From an uncultured Clostridia bacterium (GTDB taxonomy: Bacteria; Bacillota; Clostridia; Oscillospirales; Ruminococcaceae): 64,000 bases of DNA. The stretch is taken from assembly GCA_945910815.1 (NCBI GenBank), contig CAMDZD010000003.1, positions 62,001 to 126,000 on the forward strand. The letters are read 5' to 3'. A program made the position numbers and the translations under genes. The notes under the pieces were generated by a model, which saw only the letters and a list, made by a program, of their open reading frames with translations, made no database searches and was not told the origin of the DNA. Below are positions 43,896 to 51,625 of the stretch, piece by piece. Every line of letters begins with the position of its first letter. The first letter of the stretch is position 1.

Positions 43896-44351
43896 TTATT
43901 TTCTGCGAGTACCGTTTTTACGGTCAGTGCTTCTTTTGAGTTCACACATTTTTTCTTCACTGTTCTGTTTGAATTTGTTAATCATATCCTCGAAAGACAT
44001 TTCAGACGGCGGAGTTTGTTTTTTAGGTTCCCATACATTAGGTCGTGAACGTTCATCACGTTTCTGATTCTGCATGCGGTTCTGATTATTTCTCTGGGGC
44101 TTCGGATTAGGATTTTCGACAGCTTTTTTGATAGAGAGGCTGACTTTTCCTGCTTCGTTGATACCGATAACTTTAACCTTTACCTCCTGATTTTCGGTAA
44201 GGAAGTCTCTTATTTCGTTTACAAAGGAGTTGGATATTTCGGATATGTGAACCATACCTGTACCACCGCCTTCTATATCGACAAAAGCACCGTACTGTGT
44301 AATGTTTTTAACTTTTCCGTCATAGATTTTTCCGATTTCGAGCTGAATCAA
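43896..44351 (-). CDS. yabR: S1 RNA-binding domain protein YabR
   Basis: A 151-aa protein with one S1 domain at residues 1-75 (LEIGKIYDGKVKNITQYGAFVDIEGGGTGMVHISEIS...VKVKVIGINEAGKVSLSIK), followed by a long basic, Pro/Asn/Gln-rich tail, probably disordered. The start is TTG 44351 behind GGAGGAATT. It is last in the yabP-yabQ-divIC-yabR cluster, the same order as in B. subtilis, where its role is not well defined. Confidence 0.92.
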   Translation of the reverse strand: MIQLEIGKIYDGKVKNITQYGAFVDIEGGGTGMVHISEISNSFVNEIRDFLTENQEVKVKVIGINEAGKVSLSIKKAVENPNPKPQRNNQNRMQNQKRDERSRPNVWEPKKQTPPSEMSFEDMINKFKQNSEEKMCELKRSTDRKNGTRRK

Positions 44352-44371
44352 GCTTAATTCCTCCTAAAAAA

Positions 44372-44686
44372 TTAATTGCGAGAAGTGTCATAAAATCTTT
44401 GTTCATCAGGGTAAGCGTAATTAAAATCCTCACGGGCAACTTTTTCTATGTAAGCAGTCATATCATCGCCCTCAAGATTCCGCTGTAACTCTGCATTTTC
44501 GTTTTCATAGTCCTTGATTTTTTCCTGAATGGATAAAAGTTCCTCTTCTTTCTGCATTCTGTCGTATTCGGTAGAAACGCTTATAGCAGTACAGCATATA
44601 ACAAGAGCGACAGCTACGATTTTAAACGGAATGTTATTGAAGAAGCTTTTACCTTTTGCCTTTTTTGTTTTCTTTTTTCCTGGCAT
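44372..44686 (-). CDS. divIC: Septum formation initiator DivIC
   Basis: A 104-aa bitopic division protein: a short basic cytoplasmic N-terminus (MPGKKKTKKAKGK), TM helix about residues 20-42 (FKIVAVALVICCTAISVS), and a coiled coil (EEELLSIQEKIKDYENENAELQRNL) ending in EKVAREDFNYAYPDEQRFY, the DivIC/FtsB signature. It works in the divisome with FtsL and DivIB. Its start lies inside the last 38 bp of yabQ, so translation is coupled. Confidence 0.93.
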   Translation of the reverse strand: MPGKKKTKKAKGKSFFNNIPFKIVAVALVICCTAISVSTEYDRMQKEEELLSIQEKIKDYENENAELQRNLEGDDMTAYIEKVAREDFNYAYPDEQRFYDTSRN

Positions 44687-45215
44687 AGAATTTCACGTTC
44701 TTTCTTTTGTGAATTACTCTATTATTATACAACATTTTGTATTTGTCAATCAAGGGTAAAAAGAGGATTTTAAGGCGATTGAGAAAATTTTCGTAAAAAT
44801 CTACAAATTTACCTTGAAATTTTTTATGCATAGTTATATAAAGAAGAAAAAAAGGCTTAAGGAGAAAGAGCAGAACTGATTTTATAAAATATACGAGTTT
44901 TCTTATGATTAAGACGGCAATTCTTCCCGCAGTAAAAAAATATAGAATAAAACCAAGAATATTGCCCAAAATATAGAATACTCTGAATTGTCCTCTTGCG
45001 AAAGCGGAAATAAAAGAAATCAGAATGATGATATATATTATAAAAAACAGAATATCTTCCAGCATAACAAGAATACTGTTATGAGGAACAATTATTCTGA
45101 AAGTTCTGAATAAATCGTATATTATGCCCAGTATCACACCAACGGCACATGACATCAGAAAAATCTGTGTATGTTCAGTAAAAGAAAAATAAGTTTCCGG
45201 AATAATATTTCTCAT
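44649..45215 (-). CDS. yabQ: Spore cortex protein YabQ
   Basis: A 188-aa polytopic membrane protein with four or five helices (FLMSCAVGVILGIIYDLFRTFR, ILFFIIYIIILISFISAF, FYILGNILGFILYFFTAGRIAVLII) and a basic C-terminal tail. The GxxYDLFR segment after the first helix is the family signature. In Bacillus, YabQ goes to the forespore outer membrane and is needed for cortex formation. It lies 6 bp after yabP. Confidence 0.9.
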   Translation of the reverse strand: MRNIIPETYFSFTEHTQIFLMSCAVGVILGIIYDLFRTFRIIVPHNSILVMLEDILFFIIYIIILISFISAFARGQFRVFYILGNILGFILYFFTAGRIAVLIIRKLVYFIKSVLLFLLKPFFLLYITMHKKFQGKFVDFYENFLNRLKILFLPLIDKYKMLYNNRVIHKRKNVKFYARKKENKKGKR

Positions 45216-45221
45216 TATAAA

Positions 45222-45503
45222 TTACCTGAAAAGCTTTCCGAGAAGTGAAAGCGGAGACTTTCTGTCCTTGTCGCCGTAGACAATAGACCATATATCGCCG
45301 TTGATAGTCATATCGCCTGTTTCAACGCTCATAGAATCGATGTGTAAATCCTTACCCTGAATAACCATTTCGCCCAGAACAGTATAAAGGCAGATACTTT
45401 TTTCGTCAAAGCTGTCCACATCGGTAATGCCCGAAACGGTAAGAGTTTTTCTGTCCTCCATAATGACATTGTGGCTGTGCTTTTGAATTTTTTCCTGAAT
45501 CAT
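45222..45503 (-). CDS. yabP: Sporulation protein YabP
   Basis: A 93-aa YabP/YqfC family protein (HNVIMEDRKTLTVSGITDVDSFDEKSICLYTVLGEMVIQGKDLHIDSMSVETGDMTINGDIWSIVY). Function is unknown, but the family is limited to endospore formers and their relatives. It opens the yab operon here; yabO, next in Bacillus, is absent. The upstream region on this strand has TATAAT but no convincing -35, so a sporulation sigma factor could be used (speculative). Confidence 0.9.
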   Translation of the reverse strand: MIQEKIQKHSHNVIMEDRKTLTVSGITDVDSFDEKSICLYTVLGEMVIQGKDLHIDSMSVETGDMTINGDIWSIVYGDKDRKSPLSLLGKLFR

Positions 45504-45562
45504 ATTAAAACTATCCTTTCCGTTTAAAAAACTTTGCAGTAAATTATATTTAAGTAACGGAC

Positions 45563-45617
45563 AAAATATAACTTCTTTTGGAAAATACTTGCAATTTAAT
45601 TTTAATTGTGCTATAAT
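45563..45617 (+). promoter_or_regulatory. Duplicated promoter segment, copy A (LRR gene)
   Basis: TTGCAA 45589-45594 and TATAAT 45612-45617, 17-bp spacer. The 55 bp ending in the -10 align without gaps to 47680-47734 (shared AAAATATAACTT, AAATACTTGCAATT and TGTGCTATAAT). Confidence 0.75.
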
Positions 45618-45655
45618 TCAGATGTAAAGAATTTGAATTAAAGGGGAGCTTATTT

Positions 45656-47650
45656 ATGAAGAAGAAAAAAATTCTTGCGGGTTTGCTTGTGTGTGCGTTA
45701 ATTGGCGGTGCCGTGCCGTATAACAATTATGTTATGCCGGAAAGTGTTATATTTACAGCAAGTGCAGAAGAATATACAAATGGAACTTATGAAAGCCTTA
45801 AATATGCGAAATACATCGACCATATTGCAATTTTATACTGTGATAAATCTGCAACAAAGGTTATTATACCAAGTGAAATAGAAGGTTTACCTGTTACAAG
45901 AATTGAACATAATGCTTTTGAATATTGTTCAAGCTTAACTAAAATAACAATTCCTGACAGTGTTACAAGCATTGGAAAAAATGCATTTTATTATTGCACC
46001 AATTTATTAAAGATAGACATACCGGACAGTGTTAAAAGCATTGAAGATTATGCATTTGCACATTGTAGTTTAAAATCTATAGAAATTCCAGATGGTATTA
46101 CAAGTATTGGAAATTTTGCTTTTTCACATTGTGGTTCCTTAACATCAATAATAATTCCAAATAGCGTTACAAGTATTGGGAAAGCTACGTTTGAGTTTTG
46201 TAGAAATTTGACATCAATAACAATTCCAAATAGTGTTACAGATATTGGAGAGGGTGCATTTTTGTGGTGTGAAAACTTAATATCAATAAACTTTTCAAAT
46301 CAAATTAAAAATATTGGACAAAAAGCTTTTTATGTAACAGCTTGGTATGATAATCAGCCTAATGGGGTAGTATATGCCGGAGATGTAGCATATTGTTATA
46401 AAAGTGAAATGCCTGAAAATGCAGAAATAATTTTAAAAGATGATACAAAGGCAATAGCTGACTATGCTTTTTATGATTGTAAAAATTTAACGTCAATAAC
46501 AATCCCTGACAGTGTTACAAGCATTGGAGATTCCGCATTTGATGGTTGTAAAAGTTTAACATCAATAACAATTCCTGACGGTGTTACAAGCATTGGATAT
46601 AGTACATTTTCAGATTGTATAAGCTTAACATCAATAGAAATCCCTGATAGCGTTATAAATATTGGAGATAAAGCATTTGAATATTGCGTGAATTTAACAT
46701 CAATAACAATTCCCGACAGTGTTACAAGCATTGGAGATAGTGCATTTTCACATTGTTCAGGTTTACCCTCAATAAAAATTTCCGACAGTGTTACAAGCAT
46801 TGGAGATAATGCATTTTCATATTGTTCAGGTTTAACCTCAATAAAAATTCCTGACAGTGTTACAAGCATTGGAGACCGTGCATTTGATTATTGTATAGGC
46901 TTAACAGAAATAACAATACCTGATAGTATTACAAGCATTGGATATGGAGCCTTTAGTAAGTGTACAGGTTTAACCTCAATAAAAATTCCTGATAGTGTTA
47001 CAAACATTAGAGATAGTACATTTTCGCATTGTTCAGGTTTAACCTCAATAACAATCCCTAACAATGTTGTAAGTATTGGTTATAATGCATTTGCAAATTG
47101 TACAAGTTTAATATCTATAGTAATTCCTGACAGTGTTAAAAGCATTGGAGAGTATGCATTTTTTAATTGTAAATTTTTAACATCAGCAATAATATCCGAG
47201 GGTGTTGAAAATATTGAAATATGTGCATTTGAAAGCTGTGAAAATCTAAAATCGATAACAATAAAAAATCCTAAATGTGAAATTTATGATAATATTGACA
47301 CAATTTCTAATTCTCATTGTATTTATGATGGAACAATTTATGGCTATGACAATTCAACAGCACAGGCATATGCTGAAAAATATGAGAGAAATTTCGTAAG
47401 CTTAGGTGAAGCACCGACAACAGATTCTTCAGAGACTTTTGCAGGAGACGCAAACGGAGACGGAACAGTTGATATTGCGGACGCAGTAGCAATAGCGTCA
47501 TATGTAAGCAATCCCGAAAAAAATTCTCTTAGTGAACAGGTTATATTAAATGGAGATGTTCAGGGAAACGGCAACGGTCTTAATGCAAATGATGCACTTG
47601 CAATACAGCAGTATCTTGCAAATATTACAAAGGCACTTCCCATTGATTAA
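45656..47650 (+). CDS. BspA-like leucine-rich-repeat protein with dockerin
   Basis: A 664-aa secreted protein. Signal peptide (MKKKKILAGLLVCALIGGAVPYNN), about 20 BspA/LRR_5 repeats of 23 aa (consensus LTSITIPDSVTSIGDSAFxxC, residues about 60-560), an AQAYAEKY spacer, then a dockerin (DANGDGTVDIADAVAIASYVSN...GNGLNANDALAIQQYL). LRR domains of this type bind proteins or glycans at bacterial surfaces; a dockerin suggests incorporation in the cellulosome as a binding component rather than an enzyme. A paralogue is at 58983. It sits between two copies of one promoter, upstream of secG. Confidence 0.92.
   Translation: MKKKKILAGLLVCALIGGAVPYNNYVMPESVIFTASAEEYTNGTYESLKYAKYIDHIAILYCDKSATKVIIPSEIEGLPVTRIEHNAFEYCSSLTKITIPDSVTSIGKNAFYYCTNLLKIDIPDSVKSIEDYAFAHCSLKSIEIPDGITSIGNFAFSHCGSLTSIIIPNSVTSIGKATFEFCRNLTSITIPNSVTDIGEGAFLWCENLISINFSNQIKNIGQKAFYVTAWYDNQPNGVVYAGDVAYCYKSEMPENAEIILKDDTKAIADYAFYDCKNLTSITIPDSVTSIGDSAFDGCKSLTSITIPDGVTSIGYSTFSDCISLTSIEIPDSVINIGDKAFEYCVNLTSITIPDSVTSIGDSAFSHCSGLPSIKISDSVTSIGDNAFSYCSGLTSIKIPDSVTSIGDRAFDYCIGLTEITIPDSITSIGYGAFSKCTGLTSIKIPDSVTNIRDSTFSHCSGLTSITIPNNVVSIGYNAFANCTSLISIVIPDSVKSIGEYAFFNCKFLTSAIISEGVENIEICAFESCENLKSITIKNPKCEIYDNIDTISNSHCIYDGTIYGYDNSTAQAYAEKYERNFVSLGEAPTTDSSETFAGDANGDGTVDIADAVAIASYVSNPEKNSLSEQVILNGDVQGNGNGLNANDALAIQQYLANITKALPID
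45915..47215 (+). repeat. 69-bp tandem repeats encoding LRR units
   Basis: The LRR region repeats every 69 bp at DNA level (for example CCTGACAGTGTTACAAGCAT recurs), with closest similarity among units between about 46550 and 47050, as expected from ongoing unit duplication. Confidence 0.85.
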
Positions 47651-47679
47651 AATATTTTCGCTGTATTTCTTTGCAGAGA

Positions 47680-47734
47680 AAAATATAACTTTTTTTAAAA
47701 AATACTTGCAATTGAAAATCTTTTGTGCTATAAT
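47680..47734 (+). promoter_or_regulatory. Duplicated promoter segment, copy B (secG)
   Basis: TTGCAA 47706-47711 and TATAAT 47729-47734, 17-bp spacer; aligned to copy A at 45563-45617. Confidence 0.75.
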
Positions 47735-47799
47735 AATAAAGATACTTATAGAGAAGTTTTTTAAATTCAAATTATTTTAGTGCAGGGAGGTAAAAAAAG

Positions 47800-48054
47800 A
47801 TGAGTATTCTTGAAATAATCGGCGGAATTTTAATTCTTATATCATGTATTCTCTGTATAATACTGTGCCTTATGCAGGACCAGAAACAGCAGAATATGAG
47901 TTCAGCACTTACAGGTGCATCTAACGATTCTTTCTATAAGCACAACGAGGGAAGAACTAAAGAAGCTATTCTTAACAAGGTCACAAGGACTCTTGCCATT
48001 ATTTTCTTTGTTGCAACACTTGCAGTCAATATAGTTCCTATTTTTGTAAAGTAA
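47800..48054 (+). CDS. secG: Preprotein translocase subunit SecG
   Basis: An 84-aa protein with two TM helices (ILEIIGGILILISCILCIILCLMQ and ALAIIFFVATLAVNIVPIFV) and the conserved linker QMSSALTGASNDSFYKHNEGRTKEAILNKVT-type loop. It supports SecYE in export. Followed by rnr, the usual order in Firmicutes, with a hairpin in between. GGGAGG precedes the ATG. Confidence 0.93.
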   Translation: MSILEIIGGILILISCILCIILCLMQDQKQQNMSSALTGASNDSFYKHNEGRTKEAILNKVTRTLAIIFFVATLAVNIVPIFVK

Positions 48055-48061
48055 ATGCAAA

Positions 48062-48098
48062 GCCCTATGACATAAAAAAGTCGTAGGGCGTATTTTTT
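48062..48098 (+). terminator. Terminator between secG and rnr
   Basis: GCCCTATGAC (48062-48071) pairs with GTCGTAGGGC (48080-48089, one G-T pair), then ATTTTTT. The rnr start is 16 bp on, so some read-through must occur or rnr has an unseen promoter. Confidence 0.75.
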
Positions 48099-48113
48099 AA
48101 CAGGAGTGATAAA

Positions 48114-50261
48114 ATGTCAAAAAAGAATACAGACAACGGCAAATACAGCGTAGAGAATTATAAAAATAAAATAATAACTTTTCTCAGGGCGAATAAGAAA
48201 AAGGCAATGCAGGAAAAGGATTTAGCGACAGAATGTCGTAGCAGAAAGGGGAATCCCGAAAACTATAAAAAAGCAGTACAGGAGCTTCAGCGTGAGGGAG
48301 TTATAATAATAAAAAAACAGAAAATAGGACTTGCCCAGAGGTATGGATATAAAACGGCGAAAATAACCCGACTCAGCAAAACATTCGGATTTGGCATATG
48401 TGAAAAAACGGAGGAAGAAGTATTTTTCCCGGGGAAGTTTATGCTTGGAGCAATGCCCGGCGACCGTGTTCTTTACAAGGATATAGTGTCATATTCATCA
48501 TATTCATCAGATGGGGAAGTAATAGATATTCTTGAATACGGCAGTTCACAGCTTACGGGAAAGGTAGAATTTACCGAGGGCAGAAATTATTTTGTGCCTG
48601 ATACAATGTCAAAGAATCACATAATTATTGAAGATGAAACAAGCGTTGAATTTTCAGCAGGAGATAAAGTTCTTGCCGAAATAGTACACCGTGGAAAACG
48701 CCATACTGAACATATGGTGTGTATAGTCAGTGTATTCGGCAACAGTGAAAATGCAAAGTCGTGTGCAGAATCGATACTGACAATTCACGGAATAAAAAAT
48801 AAATTTCCGAATGATGTTATGAAAGAGACGGGAAAAATTGCAGAAGCCGGCATACAGGAATATGACTATAATAACCGTGAAGATTTCAGAAATCAGAAAA
48901 TATTCACGATAGACAGTGCCGAATCAAAGGATTTGGACGATGCTGTATCTGTTGAAAAAACAGAAAACGGCTATATTCTTGGAGTTCATATAGCAGACGT
49001 TTCGCATTATGTAAAGGGCAACAGTTCAATGGACAAGGAGGCTTTGAACAGGGGAACAAGTATATACTATGCAGATAAAGTAATCCCGATGCTCCCGAAA
49101 GAGCTTTCAAACGGAATATGTTCGCTTAATCCCGATGAAAACAGGCTTACACTTTCCACAATAATCAACCTTGACAAAAACGGTGATATAGTATCATACA
49201 GATTCTGTAAAAGCGTTATACGTTCAAGAGTAAAAGGAGTATATTCCGAAATAAACAGAATACTTGACGGAACGGCAGACGAATATATAAAGGAAAAATA
49301 CAAGGATTTGAATGATGAAATATTTCTTATGAATGAGCTTGCAGACATTCTTATAAAAAGAAAGAAAAACCGCCATGCACCGCAGATAGAAACTGTTGAA
49401 AGCAAAATTATTACAGACGAAAACGGAAAATGTATTGACGTAAAACCCCGAAACCGTGGCAAATCCGAATGTATTATAGAGGAATTTATGCTTGTGGCAA
49501 ATGAAACAGCATCGAATCTCGCAAGAACAAAGGGAGTTCCATTTGTATACAGAATACATGAAGAACCTCCGGAAGAAAAAATTGAACGTCTTAAGAAAGT
49601 TCTTTTGCAGTTCAATATAAATGTACCGTTCAGCGAAGTAAAGCCTGTCCATATAGAGCAGATACTTGAATCCGCAAGGGGAACAGATGCATATGAGGCA
49701 ATAAATCTTATGGTACTGCGTTCAATGTCAAAGGCGAAGTATTCCGAAGAACCTGTCGGACATTTTGGTCTTGCACTTGAGGACTATTCACATTTCACAT
49801 CGCCTATAAGAAGATACCCCGACCTTGCAATTCACAGAATAATCACAGATATTCTTGCAGGATATAACGATACATGGCTTAAAAAGAGATACAGCGGATT
49901 TGTTCACAATGCCTCGGAGCGTTCATCAGATGCGGAAATAAGAGCCGTAACGATAGAGCGTGAATGTGAGGACTGTTACAAGGCGGAATATATGAAAAAC
50001 AAGATAGGCGAAGTATTCACGGGAAAAATTTCAGGCGTAGTTGAATACGGATTTTATGTTGAACTGCCGAATACGGTTGAAGGATTTGTGCATATAAGAA
50101 CACTTCCGACAGGTGAATATGATTATACAGAACCGGCACTTCTTAAAGAGGCATTCAGCGGAACGGAATACAGGCTGGGCGATACAGTCAAAGTAATATG
50201 TTCATCAGTCAGTGTAAATGACGGAACGGTTGATTTTTCTCTTATGGAAACGGAGGATTAA
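48114..50261 (+). CDS. rnr: Ribonuclease R
   Basis: A 715-aa processive 3'-5' exoribonuclease that degrades structured RNA. Order: N-terminal winged helix (KKAMQEKDLATECRSRKGN), cold-shock domains, RNB catalytic domain with the acidic cluster FTIDSAESKDLDDAVSVE and GVHIADVSHYV, motif HFTSPIRRYPDLAIHR, and a C-terminal S1 domain (GEVFTGKISGVVEYGFYVELPNTVEGFVHIRTL). Length and domains are complete. GGAG precedes the ATG. Confidence 0.96.
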   Translation: MSKKNTDNGKYSVENYKNKIITFLRANKKKAMQEKDLATECRSRKGNPENYKKAVQELQREGVIIIKKQKIGLAQRYGYKTAKITRLSKTFGFGICEKTEEEVFFPGKFMLGAMPGDRVLYKDIVSYSSYSSDGEVIDILEYGSSQLTGKVEFTEGRNYFVPDTMSKNHIIIEDETSVEFSAGDKVLAEIVHRGKRHTEHMVCIVSVFGNSENAKSCAESILTIHGIKNKFPNDVMKETGKIAEAGIQEYDYNNREDFRNQKIFTIDSAESKDLDDAVSVEKTENGYILGVHIADVSHYVKGNSSMDKEALNRGTSIYYADKVIPMLPKELSNGICSLNPDENRLTLSTIINLDKNGDIVSYRFCKSVIRSRVKGVYSEINRILDGTADEYIKEKYKDLNDEIFLMNELADILIKRKKNRHAPQIETVESKIITDENGKCIDVKPRNRGKSECIIEEFMLVANETASNLARTKGVPFVYRIHEEPPEEKIERLKKVLLQFNINVPFSEVKPVHIEQILESARGTDAYEAINLMVLRSMSKAKYSEEPVGHFGLALEDYSHFTSPIRRYPDLAIHRIITDILAGYNDTWLKKRYSGFVHNASERSSDAEIRAVTIERECEDCYKAEYMKNKIGEVFTGKISGVVEYGFYVELPNTVEGFVHIRTLPTGEYDYTEPALLKEAFSGTEYRLGDTVKVICSSVSVNDGTVDFSLMETED

Positions 50262-50267
50262 AAAATT

Positions 50268-51092
50268 ATGAGAAAATTTGTTTTAATTACAGCATTGTCA
50301 GGAGTACTTCTTTTATGTGCATGCGGAGAAAATCCGCAGGAGAGTATAAGTTCATCAGAACCAGATTTTACAGTAACAACTTCTGTATCTGAAACCGAAA
50401 CAGTAACAGTAACAGATATTCCCGAAATTACGGAAATTCAGACAAAAACAGAAATATCATCTGATACAGCAACAGTATCTCAGACAATAACCACTGTATT
50501 GCAGACTGAAACAACAACAGCAGTTCAGACAGCGGAAACATTTCCTGAACCCGAAAATCAGCCGTTTGAAACAGATGAAAACGGTGCAGTTATAATGGAG
50601 GTTGAAGAAGATACGGACGATTCGGAAATTATTTCAGCCGGTCAGAAACTCTATGAAAATGCATGCGAAACAGAATTTCGCTATCATGTAGGCTGTCCGT
50701 ATAATCTTGATTACAATACCTATATTGAAAATCAGTACGGCTGGCCTTATTATCTTGTAACAGATGAGGGCTATACGTCAATTGCAGATGTTGAAAGGGA
50801 TTATTATAAAATATTTGCAGAGGAAAGAGGAAACGACCTTTCAGAAATCTACATGGAACAGGACGGAAAGCTTTATGCCCTTGACGGTGCAAGGGGTGCG
50901 AATGTATTTTATGAAAGCTCCGAAGTAACAGGAATTATCGAAAAAACTGATAATAAAATAGTTTTCAGTGTAGATAATCACTATACGGGCGATGACAGAA
51001 ATCCTGAAACACCTTTAACCGAAACAGAAAAGTTTTCGGTTGTAATTAAAGACGGAGAATGGAGAGTTGCAGAATTTTATCTGCCCTATTAA
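50268..51092 (+). CDS. Lipoprotein with Thr/Glu-rich linker, C-terminal domain perhaps IseA-like
   Basis: A 274-aa surface lipoprotein: lipobox LLCAC at about residue 19, a Ser/Thr/Glu/Val linker (about 25-115), then a globular domain (about 120-274). Its YTSIADVERDYYKIFAEE...YMEQDGKLYALDGARGANVFYESSEV...VVIKDGEWRVAEF has the pattern of IseA-type DL-endopeptidase inhibitors and NTF2-like lipoproteins; I cannot choose firmly. It starts 6 bp after rnr and precedes a small gene by 14 bp, so it lies in the rnr operon. Confidence 0.6.
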   Translation: MRKFVLITALSGVLLLCACGENPQESISSSEPDFTVTTSVSETETVTVTDIPEITEIQTKTEISSDTATVSQTITTVLQTETTTAVQTAETFPEPENQPFETDENGAVIMEVEEDTDDSEIISAGQKLYENACETEFRYHVGCPYNLDYNTYIENQYGWPYYLVTDEGYTSIADVERDYYKIFAEERGNDLSEIYMEQDGKLYALDGARGANVFYESSEVTGIIEKTDNKIVFSVDNHYTGDDRNPETPLTETEKFSVVIKDGEWRVAEFYLPY

Positions 51093-51106
51093 GGAGGAAT
51101 TTATAA

Positions 51107-51352
51107 ATGAGCGAACCGGAAATTATTCTTGACCGTTCAACATACAAGGCAGTCAAGGCTATGGACAGGCAGAAAATGGAGCAGTGGATAAATAATGTTT
51201 ATATATCCGGACTTAATGATGCATCAGGAAACGGTGTGTCAATGGAGGAACTTCAGAATACAATAGCAAAAGTAGACGGAATAGATGAAAACCGTCTGAA
51301 AGCAATAATGAATGCAATAGGTGAACTTTATAAATCAAAAAAGAATGAATAA
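51107..51352 (+). CDS. Small conserved-looking protein, unknown function
   Basis: An 81-aa soluble, mostly helical, acidic protein (MSEPEIILDRSTYKAVKAMDRQKMEQWINNVY...). AAGGAGG precedes the ATG, 14 bp after the lipoprotein stop, so it is co-transcribed. The segment LNDASGNGVSMEELQNTI resembles an EF-hand turn only superficially. No family recognised. Confidence 0.65.
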   Translation: MSEPEIILDRSTYKAVKAMDRQKMEQWINNVYISGLNDASGNGVSMEELQNTIAKVDGIDENRLKAIMNAIGELYKSKKNE

Positions 51353-51395
51353 ATATTTATAATTTGTGCATTTTCACGAATTTTAATAATTATGC

Positions 51396-51424
51396 TTGAC
51401 AAGAGCCTTTTTTTGTGATAAACT
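51396..51424 (+). promoter_or_regulatory. Promoter of tRNA-Glu
   Basis: TTGACA at 51396-51401, TAAACT at 51419-51424, 17-bp spacer, 19 bp before the mature tRNA 5' end. Confidence 0.7.
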
Positions 51425-51443
51425 GTAAAAGCAGTCTGTTAAA

Positions 51444-51515
51444 GGCCCGTTGGTCAAGCGGTTAAGACATCGCCCTTTCACGGCGGAATCATGGGTTCGA
51501 TTCCCGTACGGGTCA
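51444..51515 (+). tRNA. tRNA-Glu (anticodon UUC)
   Basis: A 72-nt cloverleaf: acceptor GGCCCGT pairs with ACGGGTC (one G-U), D-arm TCAAGCGGTTAAGAC, anticodon loop CCCTTTCACGG with TTC, T-arm GGGTTCGATTCCC, discriminator A. CCA is not encoded. A single tRNA, followed by its own terminator. No rRNA genes are nearby. Confidence 0.95.
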
Positions 51516-51519
51516 CTTA

Positions 51520-51557
51520 AAATCAGCAAACTTTTCAGGGTTTGCTGATTTTTTTAT
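51520..51557 (+). terminator. Terminator after tRNA-Glu
   Basis: AATCAGCAAAC (51521-51531) pairs with GTTTGCTGATT (51540-51550), then a T-run that is also the start of the 43-bp direct repeat. Confidence 0.9.
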
Positions 51558-51589
51558 TATGCTTATAAAATAAAAAATCCCGCCTGAAA
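51547..51589. repeat. 43-bp direct repeat, left copy
   Basis: Identical to 52943-52985 except one base (C at 51583, T at 52979). The copies bracket the DUF262 gene with a period of 1396 bp. This copy contains half of a terminator hairpin (with 51592-51602) weakened by the same C; the hairpin probably ends the DUF262 transcript. Confidence 0.85.
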
Positions 51590-51625
51590 AATTTCAGACG
51601 GGAATAATGTTGATGATAGTTGATT

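Noticed and set aside
46471..46869. Minus-strand repeat-containing frame
   Set aside because: Antisense shadow of the LRR repeats; no ribosome site and implausible repetitive composition.
45915..47215. Regular 69-bp repeats that could suggest a CRISPR array
   Set aside because: They are in one long open frame, encode LRR_5 units of 23 residues, have no distinct spacers and no cas genes nearby.
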